From Pseudomonadota bacterium (GTDB taxonomy: Bacteria; Pseudomonadota; Alphaproteobacteria; Rhizobiales; Rhizobiaceae), in NCBI GenBank assembly GCA_023416545.1, contig JAEZHO010000026.1:1-57941 (forward strand): DNA of 57,941 nt, given 5' to 3'. The notes beneath the pieces were generated by a model, which made no database searches, had not been told where the DNA came from, and worked only from the letters and a program-made list of their open reading frames with translations. Position 1 is the stretch's first letter. Every line of letters starts with the position of its first letter. The position numbers and the translations under genes were made by a program. Of the stretch, positions 50,220 through 57,941 are shown piece by piece.

Positions 50220-50951
50220 TCATCTGACCGCGACCGGCGCCAGGCGGAAGGCAGGGTCGCGACGGGAAATCTTCTTGTGGAGATGCACCATCAGCCCGGC
50301 AGCGAAGAGCGGCGTCAGCAGGTTGACGATCGGGATGGCCAGGAAGCCGGCGATCAGAAGGCCCGCCAGGAAGACCGTGCCGCGATGCTTGGAGCGGAAG
50401 GCCCGCGCCTCCGGCGGCGTGCGGAAGCGCATGGCGGCGAACTCGAAGAACTCGCGCCCCAGCAGGTAGCCGTTCACGAGGAAGAAGGCGACGAGGTTTA
50501 TTCCGGGGACGAAGAGCAGCAGCAGGGCGACGATATTGCCGGCGATCACGACGCCGAGGAACTGCAGCGAACTGATGATGGCGCGGCCGAGCGGCATCGC
50601 CCGTCCGGCCGCGTCGGCCGGATAGTCGCGCTTCTCCACCACTTCGGCGACATCGTCCAGGAAGAGGCCGGCAATGAGCGCGGTGATCGGCGCGATGAGG
50701 AGCGCAAGCGCAAGCGCAAGCCCGACGCCCGCGAAGATCGCCGCGATGAAGGTGAGCCAGCCCGCCCAGTCGGGGACGTCCGGCATATAGAGCGCAAACC
50801 AGGGCCAGACGACGGAGACGAAGGTCTGCCGCAGCGCAAGCCAAAGGCCGATGAGAACGAGGATGGTGAGCCCGAGGACCTTCCAGAAGACCGAGCGCGT
50901 CTCCGGCGCAAAGAGGTTGAGGAGCGACAGGCGGGCGGCGTCGAGGATCAT
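50220..50951 (-). CDS. EI24/CysZ-like membrane protein
   Basis: A 243-aa inner-membrane protein of the EI24 domain family with about five hydrophobic segments (WKVLGLTILVLIGLWLAL, WLTFIAAIFAGVGLALALAL, VVIAGNIVALLLLFVPGINL, FLAGLLIAGFLAIPIVNLLT). NGYLLGREFFEFAAMR is a family signature. CysZ in enterobacteria is a sulfate channel; alphaproteobacterial members are commonly labelled sulfate transporters, but there is no cys gene here to support it. It lies between recQ and the YciI gene, all leftward. Confidence 0.82.
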   Translation of the reverse strand: MILDAARLSLLNLFAPETRSVFWKVLGLTILVLIGLWLALRQTFVSVVWPWFALYMPDVPDWAGWLTFIAAIFAGVGLALALALLIAPITALIAGLFLDDVAEVVEKRDYPADAAGRAMPLGRAIISSLQFLGVVIAGNIVALLLLFVPGINLVAFFLVNGYLLGREFFEFAAMRFRTPPEARAFRSKHRGTVFLAGLLIAGFLAIPIVNLLTPLFAAGLMVHLHKKISRRDPAFRLAPVAVR

Positions 50952-51020
50952 GAAGCGTCTCCGGTTGCCGCAAGCATGTAGGTTCCCGGACGCTGGCGAG
51001 CAAGCGCCGCCCGCATGCCG

Positions 51021-51404
51021 TCACTCCTCTCCACCGGCTCCAAGCGATGCGCCGGGCAGGTAGAGCAGGATCGGGCGGATCTCGTAGACGGCCGTCGGAT
51101 TGGCGCTCTGAAGCTCGCGCGCCGCGGCGATCGCCCCCTCCATGTCGGGGAAGTCCACCACGTAAAAGCCAAGCAGCTGTTCCTTCGTCTCCGCGAAAGG
51201 CCCGTCCGTCACCGGCGCGTCGCCCTTGCCGCGAAGCGTCACGGCCTCCGCCGTCGGACCGAGGCGGGCCGCGGGGCCAAGGGACCCGTCCGCCACCAGC
51301 CGATCGTTGATGCTCAGCAGTTCGCCCATCAGGGCGGCGTCTTCCTCCGCGCTCCAGGACTGGACGACGGTTTCCGCATGATAGGCGAGGATCGCGAAAT
51401 ACAT
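51021..51404 (-). CDS. YciI family (DGPF domain) protein
   Basis: A 127-aa YciI-like protein with the DGPF motif in VTDGPFAETKEQLLGFYVVD, an N-terminal MYFAILAYHAE strand and the EIRPILLYLPG C-terminal strand. DGPF proteins have a dimeric ferredoxin-like fold, often sit next to ECF sigma factors, and have no settled function. No sigma factor is adjacent here. The start at 51404 matches the usual M(K/Y)(Y/F)xxL opening; a three-residue extension is possible. Confidence 0.85.
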   Translation of the reverse strand: MYFAILAYHAETVVQSWSAEEDAALMGELLSINDRLVADGSLGPAARLGPTAEAVTLRGKGDAPVTDGPFAETKEQLLGFYVVDFPDMEGAIAAARELQSANPTAVYEIRPILLYLPGASLGAGGEE

Positions 51405-51443
51405 GGACAACACCTCCCGGATAGGCCGCGTTCTCGCGGCGGA

Positions 51444-53024
51444 CTAATGGATATCGTTCAGTTCGTCGCGATGCCGGATCATCGCCAGGAACCGCCGGTA
51501 GTCGCGGTCATAGGCGCCGGCGTGGCGGGCATCGGGAAGGTACTCCCGCTCGGCGGCCGCCATGGCGCGTCCGGCCGCCGCGAGGTCCGGATGGAGCCCA
51601 CCTCCCGCGGCGGCCGTCATAGCGGTCCCGAGGAGAACGGCGTCCTGCGTCTGCGGGACGATTACCTTGCGGCCCGTGACATCGGCATAGAGTTCGAGGA
51701 GAAGCGGGTTATGGGCGTGACCGCCGGTGACGTGCAGCGTCTCGAAGCGGTAGCCGTATTGCTCCATGGCCTCGAGGATGTGCCGGATACCCAGCACGAT
51801 CGCCACGCAGCTGCGCCAGTAGAGGCGGCAGAGACCGTCGAAGGACGTGTCAAGGGTAAGCCCGCTGATGACGCCTTTCACATGCGGATCGGCAAGCGGC
51901 GATCGGTTTCCGTGGAAATCGGGCAGGACATGCAGGTCGCGGGCAAGGTCGCCGCCCTGCTCCGCCCGCAACTCCTGCACGCGAGCGGCAATCCGGGCGT
52001 GGATGTCCCGGTCCGGCTCGCCGCCGGCGGCATGCATCCGCACCACATGGTCGAGGAGCGCACCGGTTGCCGACTGGCCGCCTTCCACCAGCCAGCGGCC
52101 TGGAAGAAGCGCCTCGTAATAGGGCCCCCAGATGCTCTGGCCGGGCTTGGCTTCTGCCGCGAACGAGACGATGCAGCTCGAGGTGCCGCCGATCAGCGCG
52201 ACGGAGCGATCGAGGGCCGCGCCCTCCTCCACCCCGCCGAGGACGCCGAAGGCGCCGGCATAGGCGTCGATCAGCCCCGACGTCACCCGGCAGTCGGTAT
52301 CCAGCCCCAGTTCCCCGGCCGCGACCGGCGACAACTGCCCGACTACGGAGCCGGCCGGCACCGTATCGGTCGGCAGGCCGCCGCGCTCGATGAGATCCTC
52401 CAGCCCGGCGAGAGCCAGGAAATCCTGCTGCCAGCCCTCGTCCCGATGCGCCAGGAAGTTCCATTTCGCCGTCAGCGTGCAGCGTGATCGCGCGGGCGAG
52501 CCCGTCGCCCGCCATGTCATGAAGTCGGCGAGGTCGAAGAAATATCCGGCCCGCTCCCATGACCGGGGCAGGTGGCGCTTCAGCCACAGGAGCTTCGGCA
52601 TCTCCATCTCCGGGGAAAGCGAGCCGCCGGAATAATCCAGCACCGCATGGCCGGTGGCCGAAAGCTCCTCGGCCTCGGCGATCGCCCTATGGTCGAGCCA
52701 GACGATCGTGTCGAAGCGATCCTCGCCGGTCGTGGAGACGGTGAGTTGCCGCCCGTCGCGATCGCGCGCAACGAGCGAGCAGGTCGCGTCGAAGCCGAGT
52801 GCCGCGACCCGGTCTGCCGCAAGATTTGCCTCCGTCATCGCCGCGCGAACGGCCAGGCAGGTCGCCCGCCAGATGTCCTCTGAATCATGCTCCGCGTGGT
52901 TGTCGAGGGGACGCCGCATGACGATCGGGTGCGTGGCGCGGGCGAGAAGCCGTCCCTCAGCATCGAACACGCCGGCGCGGGCGCTGGTCGTGCCGATATC
53001 GACAGCAACGACGTGATCTCGCAT
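51444..53024 (-). CDS. FGGY-family pentulose kinase (ribulokinase-like)
   Basis: A 526-aa sugar kinase of the FGGY 5-carbon type. The N-terminal loop is VAVDIGTTSARAGVFDA (about residues 6-22), with GFDATCSLVA and FDTIVWLDHRAIAEA in the first domain and ALIGGTSSCIVSF, THVTGGHAHNPLL-type (here LHVTGGHAHNPLLLEL) and TQDAVLLGTAMTAA in the ATP-binding second domain. It probably phosphorylates D-ribulose or another ketopentose produced by polyol dehydrogenases. It is the last gene of the leftward smo/mtl-type operon, 49 bases after the HAD gene. The ribosome site is weak. Confidence 0.88.
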   Translation of the reverse strand: MRDHVVAVDIGTTSARAGVFDAEGRLLARATHPIVMRRPLDNHAEHDSEDIWRATCLAVRAAMTEANLAADRVAALGFDATCSLVARDRDGRQLTVSTTGEDRFDTIVWLDHRAIAEAEELSATGHAVLDYSGGSLSPEMEMPKLLWLKRHLPRSWERAGYFFDLADFMTWRATGSPARSRCTLTAKWNFLAHRDEGWQQDFLALAGLEDLIERGGLPTDTVPAGSVVGQLSPVAAGELGLDTDCRVTSGLIDAYAGAFGVLGGVEEGAALDRSVALIGGTSSCIVSFAAEAKPGQSIWGPYYEALLPGRWLVEGGQSATGALLDHVVRMHAAGGEPDRDIHARIAARVQELRAEQGGDLARDLHVLPDFHGNRSPLADPHVKGVISGLTLDTSFDGLCRLYWRSCVAIVLGIRHILEAMEQYGYRFETLHVTGGHAHNPLLLELYADVTGRKVIVPQTQDAVLLGTAMTAAAGGGLHPDLAAAGRAMAAAEREYLPDARHAGAYDRDYRRFLAMIRHRDELNDIH

Positions 53025-53073
53025 CCGTGCGTGTTCCCTGCCCCTTGAGCCCTTCGGCCGCTCCCCCTCGCCG

Positions 53074-53781
53074 CTATCCGCCGCGATGCGAACGATGCCT
53101 GTCCGGGCCTTCCATGTGTTTGCGGACAAGGTGGATCAAATCCGGCATGGCGTCAAACACCGCGTCCGGGGAAAGGGCCGCGATGCGCTCGCGGTATCCC
53201 GGCGCTCCGGCATGCGAACCGCCGGTGAAGGCGAAGACGGTCATCCCTGCCCTTTGCGCTGCCTCAATGCCTGCCGGACTATCCTCGATCACGATGCAAT
53301 CCGTGGGCTCTGCCCCCATGGCGCGGGCGGCATGGAGGAAGAGATCGGGCGCCGGCTTGCCGTGCTCGACCATGCTGGCGCTGAAGATATGCGGCTCGAA
53401 GCGCTCCAGCAGGCCAGTGAGCCGGAGGGAGAGGCGAATGCGCTCCGGCTGGCTGGAGGACGCGACGCATCGGGGGCAATCGAGCGCGTCGAGCGTCTCG
53501 GCGACGCCCCTCACCGGCTTCAGGCTATGGCAAAACCGGTCGTAGAGCGCGCGGCGAAGGTCGTCGAGAAAGGCCGCGTCGATGCTGTGGTCGAAATCGT
53601 CGTGCAGGATCTGCGCGAGCGTGGAAAGGCTGCGGCCCAGGAACCGGGCATAGGCCTCGTCCTCGCCGATCACCACGCCGCGACGGTTGAGCGCCTCGAC
53701 CAGCACGCTGACCGAGAGCGACTCGCTATCGACCAGCACACCGTCGCAGTCGAAGATCAACAGTGGTCGCGACGCCTCCAC
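53074..53781 (-). CDS. HAD-superfamily sugar phosphatase
   Basis: A 235-aa HAD subfamily IA phosphatase. Motif I is FDCDGVLVDSE (about residues 9-19) with the nucleophile Asp and the acid Asp, motif II is CVASSS, Lys is in HGKPAPDLF and motif IV in CIVIEDSPAGIEAA. A helical cap lies between motifs I and II. Substrates are probably sugar or sugar-alcohol phosphates, which fits a role in clearing phosphorylated intermediates in the polyol operon. It starts 15 bases after the mannitol dehydrogenase gene. Confidence 0.88.
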   Translation of the reverse strand: MEASRPLLIFDCDGVLVDSESLSVSVLVEALNRRGVVIGEDEAYARFLGRSLSTLAQILHDDFDHSIDAAFLDDLRRALYDRFCHSLKPVRGVAETLDALDCPRCVASSSQPERIRLSLRLTGLLERFEPHIFSASMVEHGKPAPDLFLHAARAMGAEPTDCIVIEDSPAGIEAAQRAGMTVFAFTGGSHAGAPGYRERIAALSPDAVFDAMPDLIHLVRKHMEGPDRHRSHRGG

Positions 53782-53796
53782 CAGTTCCTTGCCCCC

Positions 53797-55278
53797 TCAG
53801 GTCGCCAGAGCATCGGAGAGATAGAGCTCCAGAGTTTTGGCCGTCCCCTCGGCCCAGAGCGTCCTTACCGCGTGCGAGAAACGGCGGCGGAAGAACTCCG
53901 AATGGGCAACCTCCCCGAAAATCTCGTCGAACACAAGAAAGGCTTCCGGATTGTCGCGGGCCTGCCTGGCCGCCGCCTGCAGCTTCTCGGCGCTGGTGTC
54001 GTTGAAGACGATCGGCTTGCCGCTGTCCGTCGTGCCTTCGAAATAGCGGCACCAGAGGGCGGAGACGAGCGACAGGCCGATGATGTCCTTGCCCTGCGCC
54101 AGCCGGTCGGCGGTGGACGGCAGGATGAACTTCGGCTGCCGGTTGGAACCGTCCTGCGCGAGCCGCGGGATCGTGTCGCCGATCTTCGGGTTGGCGAAGC
54201 GCCGTTCGATCAGGCCGTAGTACTCGTTGAGGTTCGTATCCGGCACCGGCGGCACGATGGGGATGATCTCCTCCTTCTCCAGCTTTGCCAGGAATGCGCG
54301 GATCAGCGGATGCTCCATCGCCTCGTGGACGAAATGGATGTCGAGGAGCGCGGCCGGGTAGGCGATCGCCGCATGTCCGCCGTTTAGGATGCGGATCTTC
54401 ATATGCTCGTAGGGTGCCACGTCCGGCACGAACTGGACGCCCACTTCCTCGAGCGGCGGGCGGCCGGCCGGAAAGTTGTCCTCCATCACCCACTGCTTGA
54501 ATTCCTCGCAGAAGACCGGCCAGTTGTCGTCGATCCCGAATGTATCGCGCAGCAGGGCGATCTCGCGTTCTCCGGTCGCCGGGGTGATGCGGTCCACCAT
54601 CGAATTGGGAAACGCGACGTTATCGGCGATCCACTGGGCGAATGCCGGATCGGAAAGTGCCGCGACGCCAACCACGGCGTTTTCCGTCACCTCGCCGTTT
54701 CCGGGAATGTTGTCGCAGGACATGATGGTGAAGGGCGCAAGCCCCGCTTGCCTCCTGCGTTTCAGCCCGGCAACGATGAGCCCGAATACCGTCGTCGGCT
54801 TGTCAGGATTCTGTCCGTCGTGGAAGATCGCCGGATGGCCGGGATTGAACTCCCCCGAGGCATCGATGAAATAGCCGCCCTCGGTGATCGTCATCGACAC
54901 GATGCGGATGCGCGGATCGGCGAGTGCGGCGATGATCTTGCCGGTATCGGAGGGTGCGATGATGTCGATCATCGGTGCGGTCACCCGCGCCGCGGTGCGG
55001 TTGTTGTCCTGCTCGACGACGGTCGTCAGGAAATCCTGCTCGGCAAGTTTCTCGCGCATCAGCGCGTCCGACGGCATGACGCCAGCGCCGACGATCGCCC
55101 AGTCCAGCCCATGGCCCTTGTTGAACAGGTCGTCGAGATAGACCGCCTGATGCGCCCGGTGGAAATTGCCGACGCCGAAATGAAGGATGCCCGGCTTCAG
55201 CATGATCGGATCATAGGCCGGCACTGCGGCCCGATGGGCGATCTCGCCCAGTGCCGAGGAGGATAGTCTTACGGTCAT
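53797..55278 (-). CDS. mtlK: Mannitol 2-dehydrogenase (polyol-specific long-chain dehydrogenase)
   Basis: A 493-aa NAD-dependent long-chain dehydrogenase oxidising D-mannitol to fructose (and often D-arabitol or D-sorbitol). The Rossmann region is GILHFGVGNFHRAHQAVYLD, with SMTITEGGYF and SCDNIPGNGE in the nucleotide domain. The catalytic signature K-x4-N-x2-H is in MKIRILNGGHAAIAYPA. Length is normal. It lies 19 bases after the ABC ATPase gene. In S. meliloti a sorbitol dehydrogenase gene (smoS) sits between these two in my recollection; here it is absent. Confidence 0.94.
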   Translation of the reverse strand: MTVRLSSSALGEIAHRAAVPAYDPIMLKPGILHFGVGNFHRAHQAVYLDDLFNKGHGLDWAIVGAGVMPSDALMREKLAEQDFLTTVVEQDNNRTAARVTAPMIDIIAPSDTGKIIAALADPRIRIVSMTITEGGYFIDASGEFNPGHPAIFHDGQNPDKPTTVFGLIVAGLKRRRQAGLAPFTIMSCDNIPGNGEVTENAVVGVAALSDPAFAQWIADNVAFPNSMVDRITPATGEREIALLRDTFGIDDNWPVFCEEFKQWVMEDNFPAGRPPLEEVGVQFVPDVAPYEHMKIRILNGGHAAIAYPAALLDIHFVHEAMEHPLIRAFLAKLEKEEIIPIVPPVPDTNLNEYYGLIERRFANPKIGDTIPRLAQDGSNRQPKFILPSTADRLAQGKDIIGLSLVSALWCRYFEGTTDSGKPIVFNDTSAEKLQAAARQARDNPEAFLVFDEIFGEVAHSEFFRRRFSHAVRTLWAEGTAKTLELYLSDALAT

Positions 55279-55297
55279 TGCTTGCTCCACTCCGACG

Positions 55298-56296
<999 letters not shown>

Positions 56297-56307
56297 CTCC
56301 GTCTTCC

Positions 56308-57132
56308 TTACTTAACCGCGCCGAAGGTCAGGCCGCGAACGAGTTGCTTCTGGCTGAACCAGCCGAGGATGAGGATCGGCGCGATGGCCATGGTCGAGGC
56401 CGCCGACAGCTTCGCCCAGAACAGTCCCTGGGGGCTGGAGAAGGAGGCGATGAAGGCGGTAAGCGGCGCCGCATTGGTGGTGGTCAGCCGGATGGTCCAG
56501 AAACTCTCGTTCCAGGCAAGGATGATGTTGAGGAGGAGGGTCGAGGCGATCCCCGGTACCGCCATCGGCGTCAGCACGTAGACGATCTCCTGCCAGAGCC
56601 CCGCCCCGTCCATGCGCGCCGCCTCCAGGATCTCGCCCGGTATCTCGCGGAAGTAGGTGTAGAGCATCCAGACCACGATCGGCAGGTTGATGAGCGTCAG
56701 CATGATCGTCAGCCCGATGCGGGTATCGAGCAGGCCGAAATCACGGAACATCAGGTAGATCGGCACGAGGACGGCAACGGCCGGCATCATCTTCGTGGAG
56801 AGCATCCACATCAGCACATCCTTCGTGCGCCTGGTCGGCGAGAAGGCCATGGCCCAGGCGGCGGGAATGGCGATGATGAGCGCCAGTATCGTCGACCCGA
56901 CCGACAGGACCACCGAGTTCATGAACGGCTTGATGTAGTCCCGCTGGGTCTGGACGGTCACGTAGTTTTCGAACGTGCCGGAGGGAATGAGACTGAAGCC
57001 CGCGATCGCCTCCGGCTCCGTCTTGAGGCTGGTGACCAGGGTGTAGAGGATGGGAAAGAAGATCAGCAGCGCGACCAGCCATGCGGCGGCGGTGGCGATG
57101 ATCTTGTGGCGGGTGGTGACGGCGCGTGCCAT
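56308..57132 (-). CDS. smoG: Polyol ABC transporter, permease (MalG-type)
   Basis: A 274-aa permease with six helices of the MalG type. The coupling loop reads EAARMDGAGLWQEIVYVLTP and the first helix is AAAWLVALLIFFPILYTLVT. FWTIRLTTTNAAPLTAFIAS is typical of the mannitol/sorbitol permease group. The start at 57132 (MARAVTTRHK) is 11 bases after the end of the upstream permease gene. Confidence 0.92.
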   Translation of the reverse strand: MARAVTTRHKIIATAAAWLVALLIFFPILYTLVTSLKTEPEAIAGFSLIPSGTFENYVTVQTQRDYIKPFMNSVVLSVGSTILALIIAIPAAWAMAFSPTRRTKDVLMWMLSTKMMPAVAVLVPIYLMFRDFGLLDTRIGLTIMLTLINLPIVVWMLYTYFREIPGEILEAARMDGAGLWQEIVYVLTPMAVPGIASTLLLNIILAWNESFWTIRLTTTNAAPLTAFIASFSSPQGLFWAKLSAASTMAIAPILILGWFSQKQLVRGLTFGAVK

Positions 57133-57143
57133 TCTCGTTCCCC

Positions 57144-57941
57144 CTATCGGTCCAGGTTCCGCCCGACCGCGCGCATCAGGAAGATGGCGACGATGTTGGC
57201 GAGGATGATGGCGATGATGCCGCCCGCCGATGCGCCGCCCACGTCGTAGCCGAGAAGCGCGGTGCGGTAGATCAGGAACGGCAGGTTGGTGGAGGCATAG
57301 CCCGGCCCGCCATTGGTGGTGACCAGGATTTCGGCATAGACGCCGAGCAGGAAGATCGTCTGGATCAGGATGACGACGGTGATCGCCCGGGCGAGATGTG
57401 GCAGCGTGAGGTAGATGAAGCGGTTGAGGAAATTCGCGCCGTCCATCTCCGCGGCTTCCTTCTGCTCGCTGTCGAGCGACTGGAGCGCGGTGAGCAGGAT
57501 GAGCGTGGCGAACGGCAGCCATTGCCATGCGACGATGATGACGATCGCGAGCAGCGGATACTGCGCGAACCAGTCGATCGGCCGCAGTCCGAAGAAGCGG
57601 CTGACATCGGCCAGGACCCCGTAGCCGGGATGCATGATCATGTTCTTCCACACCAGTGCCGCCACCGGCGGCATGACGAAGAAGGGCGAGATCACCAGGA
57701 TGCGGACGATCCCCTGACCGAAGATCGGCTGGTCGAGAAGAAGCGCGATCAGCGTTCCGCCGATCACGGTGATCAGCAGCACGCCGCCGACGATGACCAG
57801 CGTGTTCCAGATCGACTGGAAGAAGGCCGGGTCAGAATAGAAGTACTGGTAGTTGAACAGGCCGGCGAAATTGACATTGGCCGGATTGAGGAGGTTGTAG
57901 TTCTGGAACGAGAACCACAGCGTCATCGACAGGGGCACGAT
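57144..57941 (-). CDS. smoF: Polyol ABC transporter, permease (MalF-type), 5' end outside window
   Basis: The last 265 residues of a MalF-type permease; the frame runs off the right edge, so its N-terminus is missing. Visible are SMTLWFSFQNYNLLNPANVN after helix 1, the coupling loop EAAEMDGANFLNRFIYLTLP and TTNGGPGYASTNLPFLIYRT. The binding-protein gene (smoE) and the start of the operon are expected beyond the edge. Order smoF-smoG-smoK-mtlK matches the rhizobial polyol operon. Confidence 0.92.
   Translation of the reverse strand: MVPLSMTLWFSFQNYNLLNPANVNFAGLFNYQYFYSDPAFFQSIWNTLVIVGGVLLITVIGGTLIALLLDQPIFGQGIVRILVISPFFVMPPVAALVWKNMIMHPGYGVLADVSRFFGLRPIDWFAQYPLLAIVIIVAWQWLPFATLILLTALQSLDSEQKEAAEMDGANFLNRFIYLTLPHLARAITVVILIQTIFLLGVYAEILVTTNGGPGYASTNLPFLIYRTALLGYDVGGASAGGIIAIILANIVAIFLMRAVGRNLDR

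Overview
The window is 58 kb of chromosomal DNA from a high-GC alphaproteobacterium, almost certainly a Rhizobiaceae member (Sinorhizobium/Ensifer, Shinella or Rhizobium-like). This rests on protein families and gene order: a fold-III ornithine/lysine decarboxylase with a long leader, eda beside CYTH/CHAD, metNIQ, a GH1 beta-glucosidase, lacI-xylB-xylA, emrAB with a divergent TetR gene, gltX-lysS, sitABCD, tal with a SorC-type regulator, and a leftward smo/mtl polyol operon. I recall several of these blocks in this order in Sinorhizobium meliloti. I see no integrase, transposase, phage gene, CRISPR array, rRNA or tRNA, so this looks like core or stable accessory chromosome rather than an island.

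Layout. 1-7.2 kb: the end of a small membrane protein gene, a GNAT gene, ornithine/lysine decarboxylase behind a ~420-nt leader, a LysR gene, a DUF1007-NicO metal transport pair, a second GNAT gene and two envelope-protein genes. 7.2-11.6 kb: eda, CYTH, CHAD, trhO, and a divergent tetR/ridA pair with three operator-like repeats. 11.6-16.6 kb: methionine importer metNIQ (metN preceded by a small coupled upstream ORF), beta-glucosidase and an orphan HigA-like HTH protein. 16.6-29.2 kb: sugar catabolism, comprising an oxidoreductase, a sugar isomerase/epimerase and a ribose-type ABC importer in one leftward block, then a LysR/aldo-keto reductase pair, then xylA-xylB-lacI. 29.3-33 kb: emrB, emrA and divergent tetR with two palindromic operators. 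33-38.8 kb: TerC, an SLC13-type permease, gltX and lysS. 38.9-43.8 kb: an unknown anchored repeat protein and sitABCD. 43.9-51.4 kb: tal, SorC regulator, Ada-like methyltransferase, DUF2244, nth (apparent C-terminal frameshift), recQ, an EI24/CysZ-like protein and YciI. 51.4-57.9 kb: FGGY kinase, HAD phosphatase, mannitol dehydrogenase, SmoK-type ATPase and two permeases, the last cut by the window edge.

Working together. The strongest regulatory signal is an 18-bp palindrome (TTGAnnTACGTAnnTCAA) in front of the lacI-xylB-xylA operon. A 15/18 copy lies in front of the ABC-importer operon about 6 kb away, which suggests one LacI-family protein controls both. Other readable switches are the symmetric emrA/emrR promoter-operator region, the tetR/ridA intergenic repeats, and a Mur/Fur-like palindrome at the sitA transcription start. 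No wholly new multi-gene system is evident. The least explained items are the 418-aa repeat protein and the substrate of the lacI-linked sugar operon.
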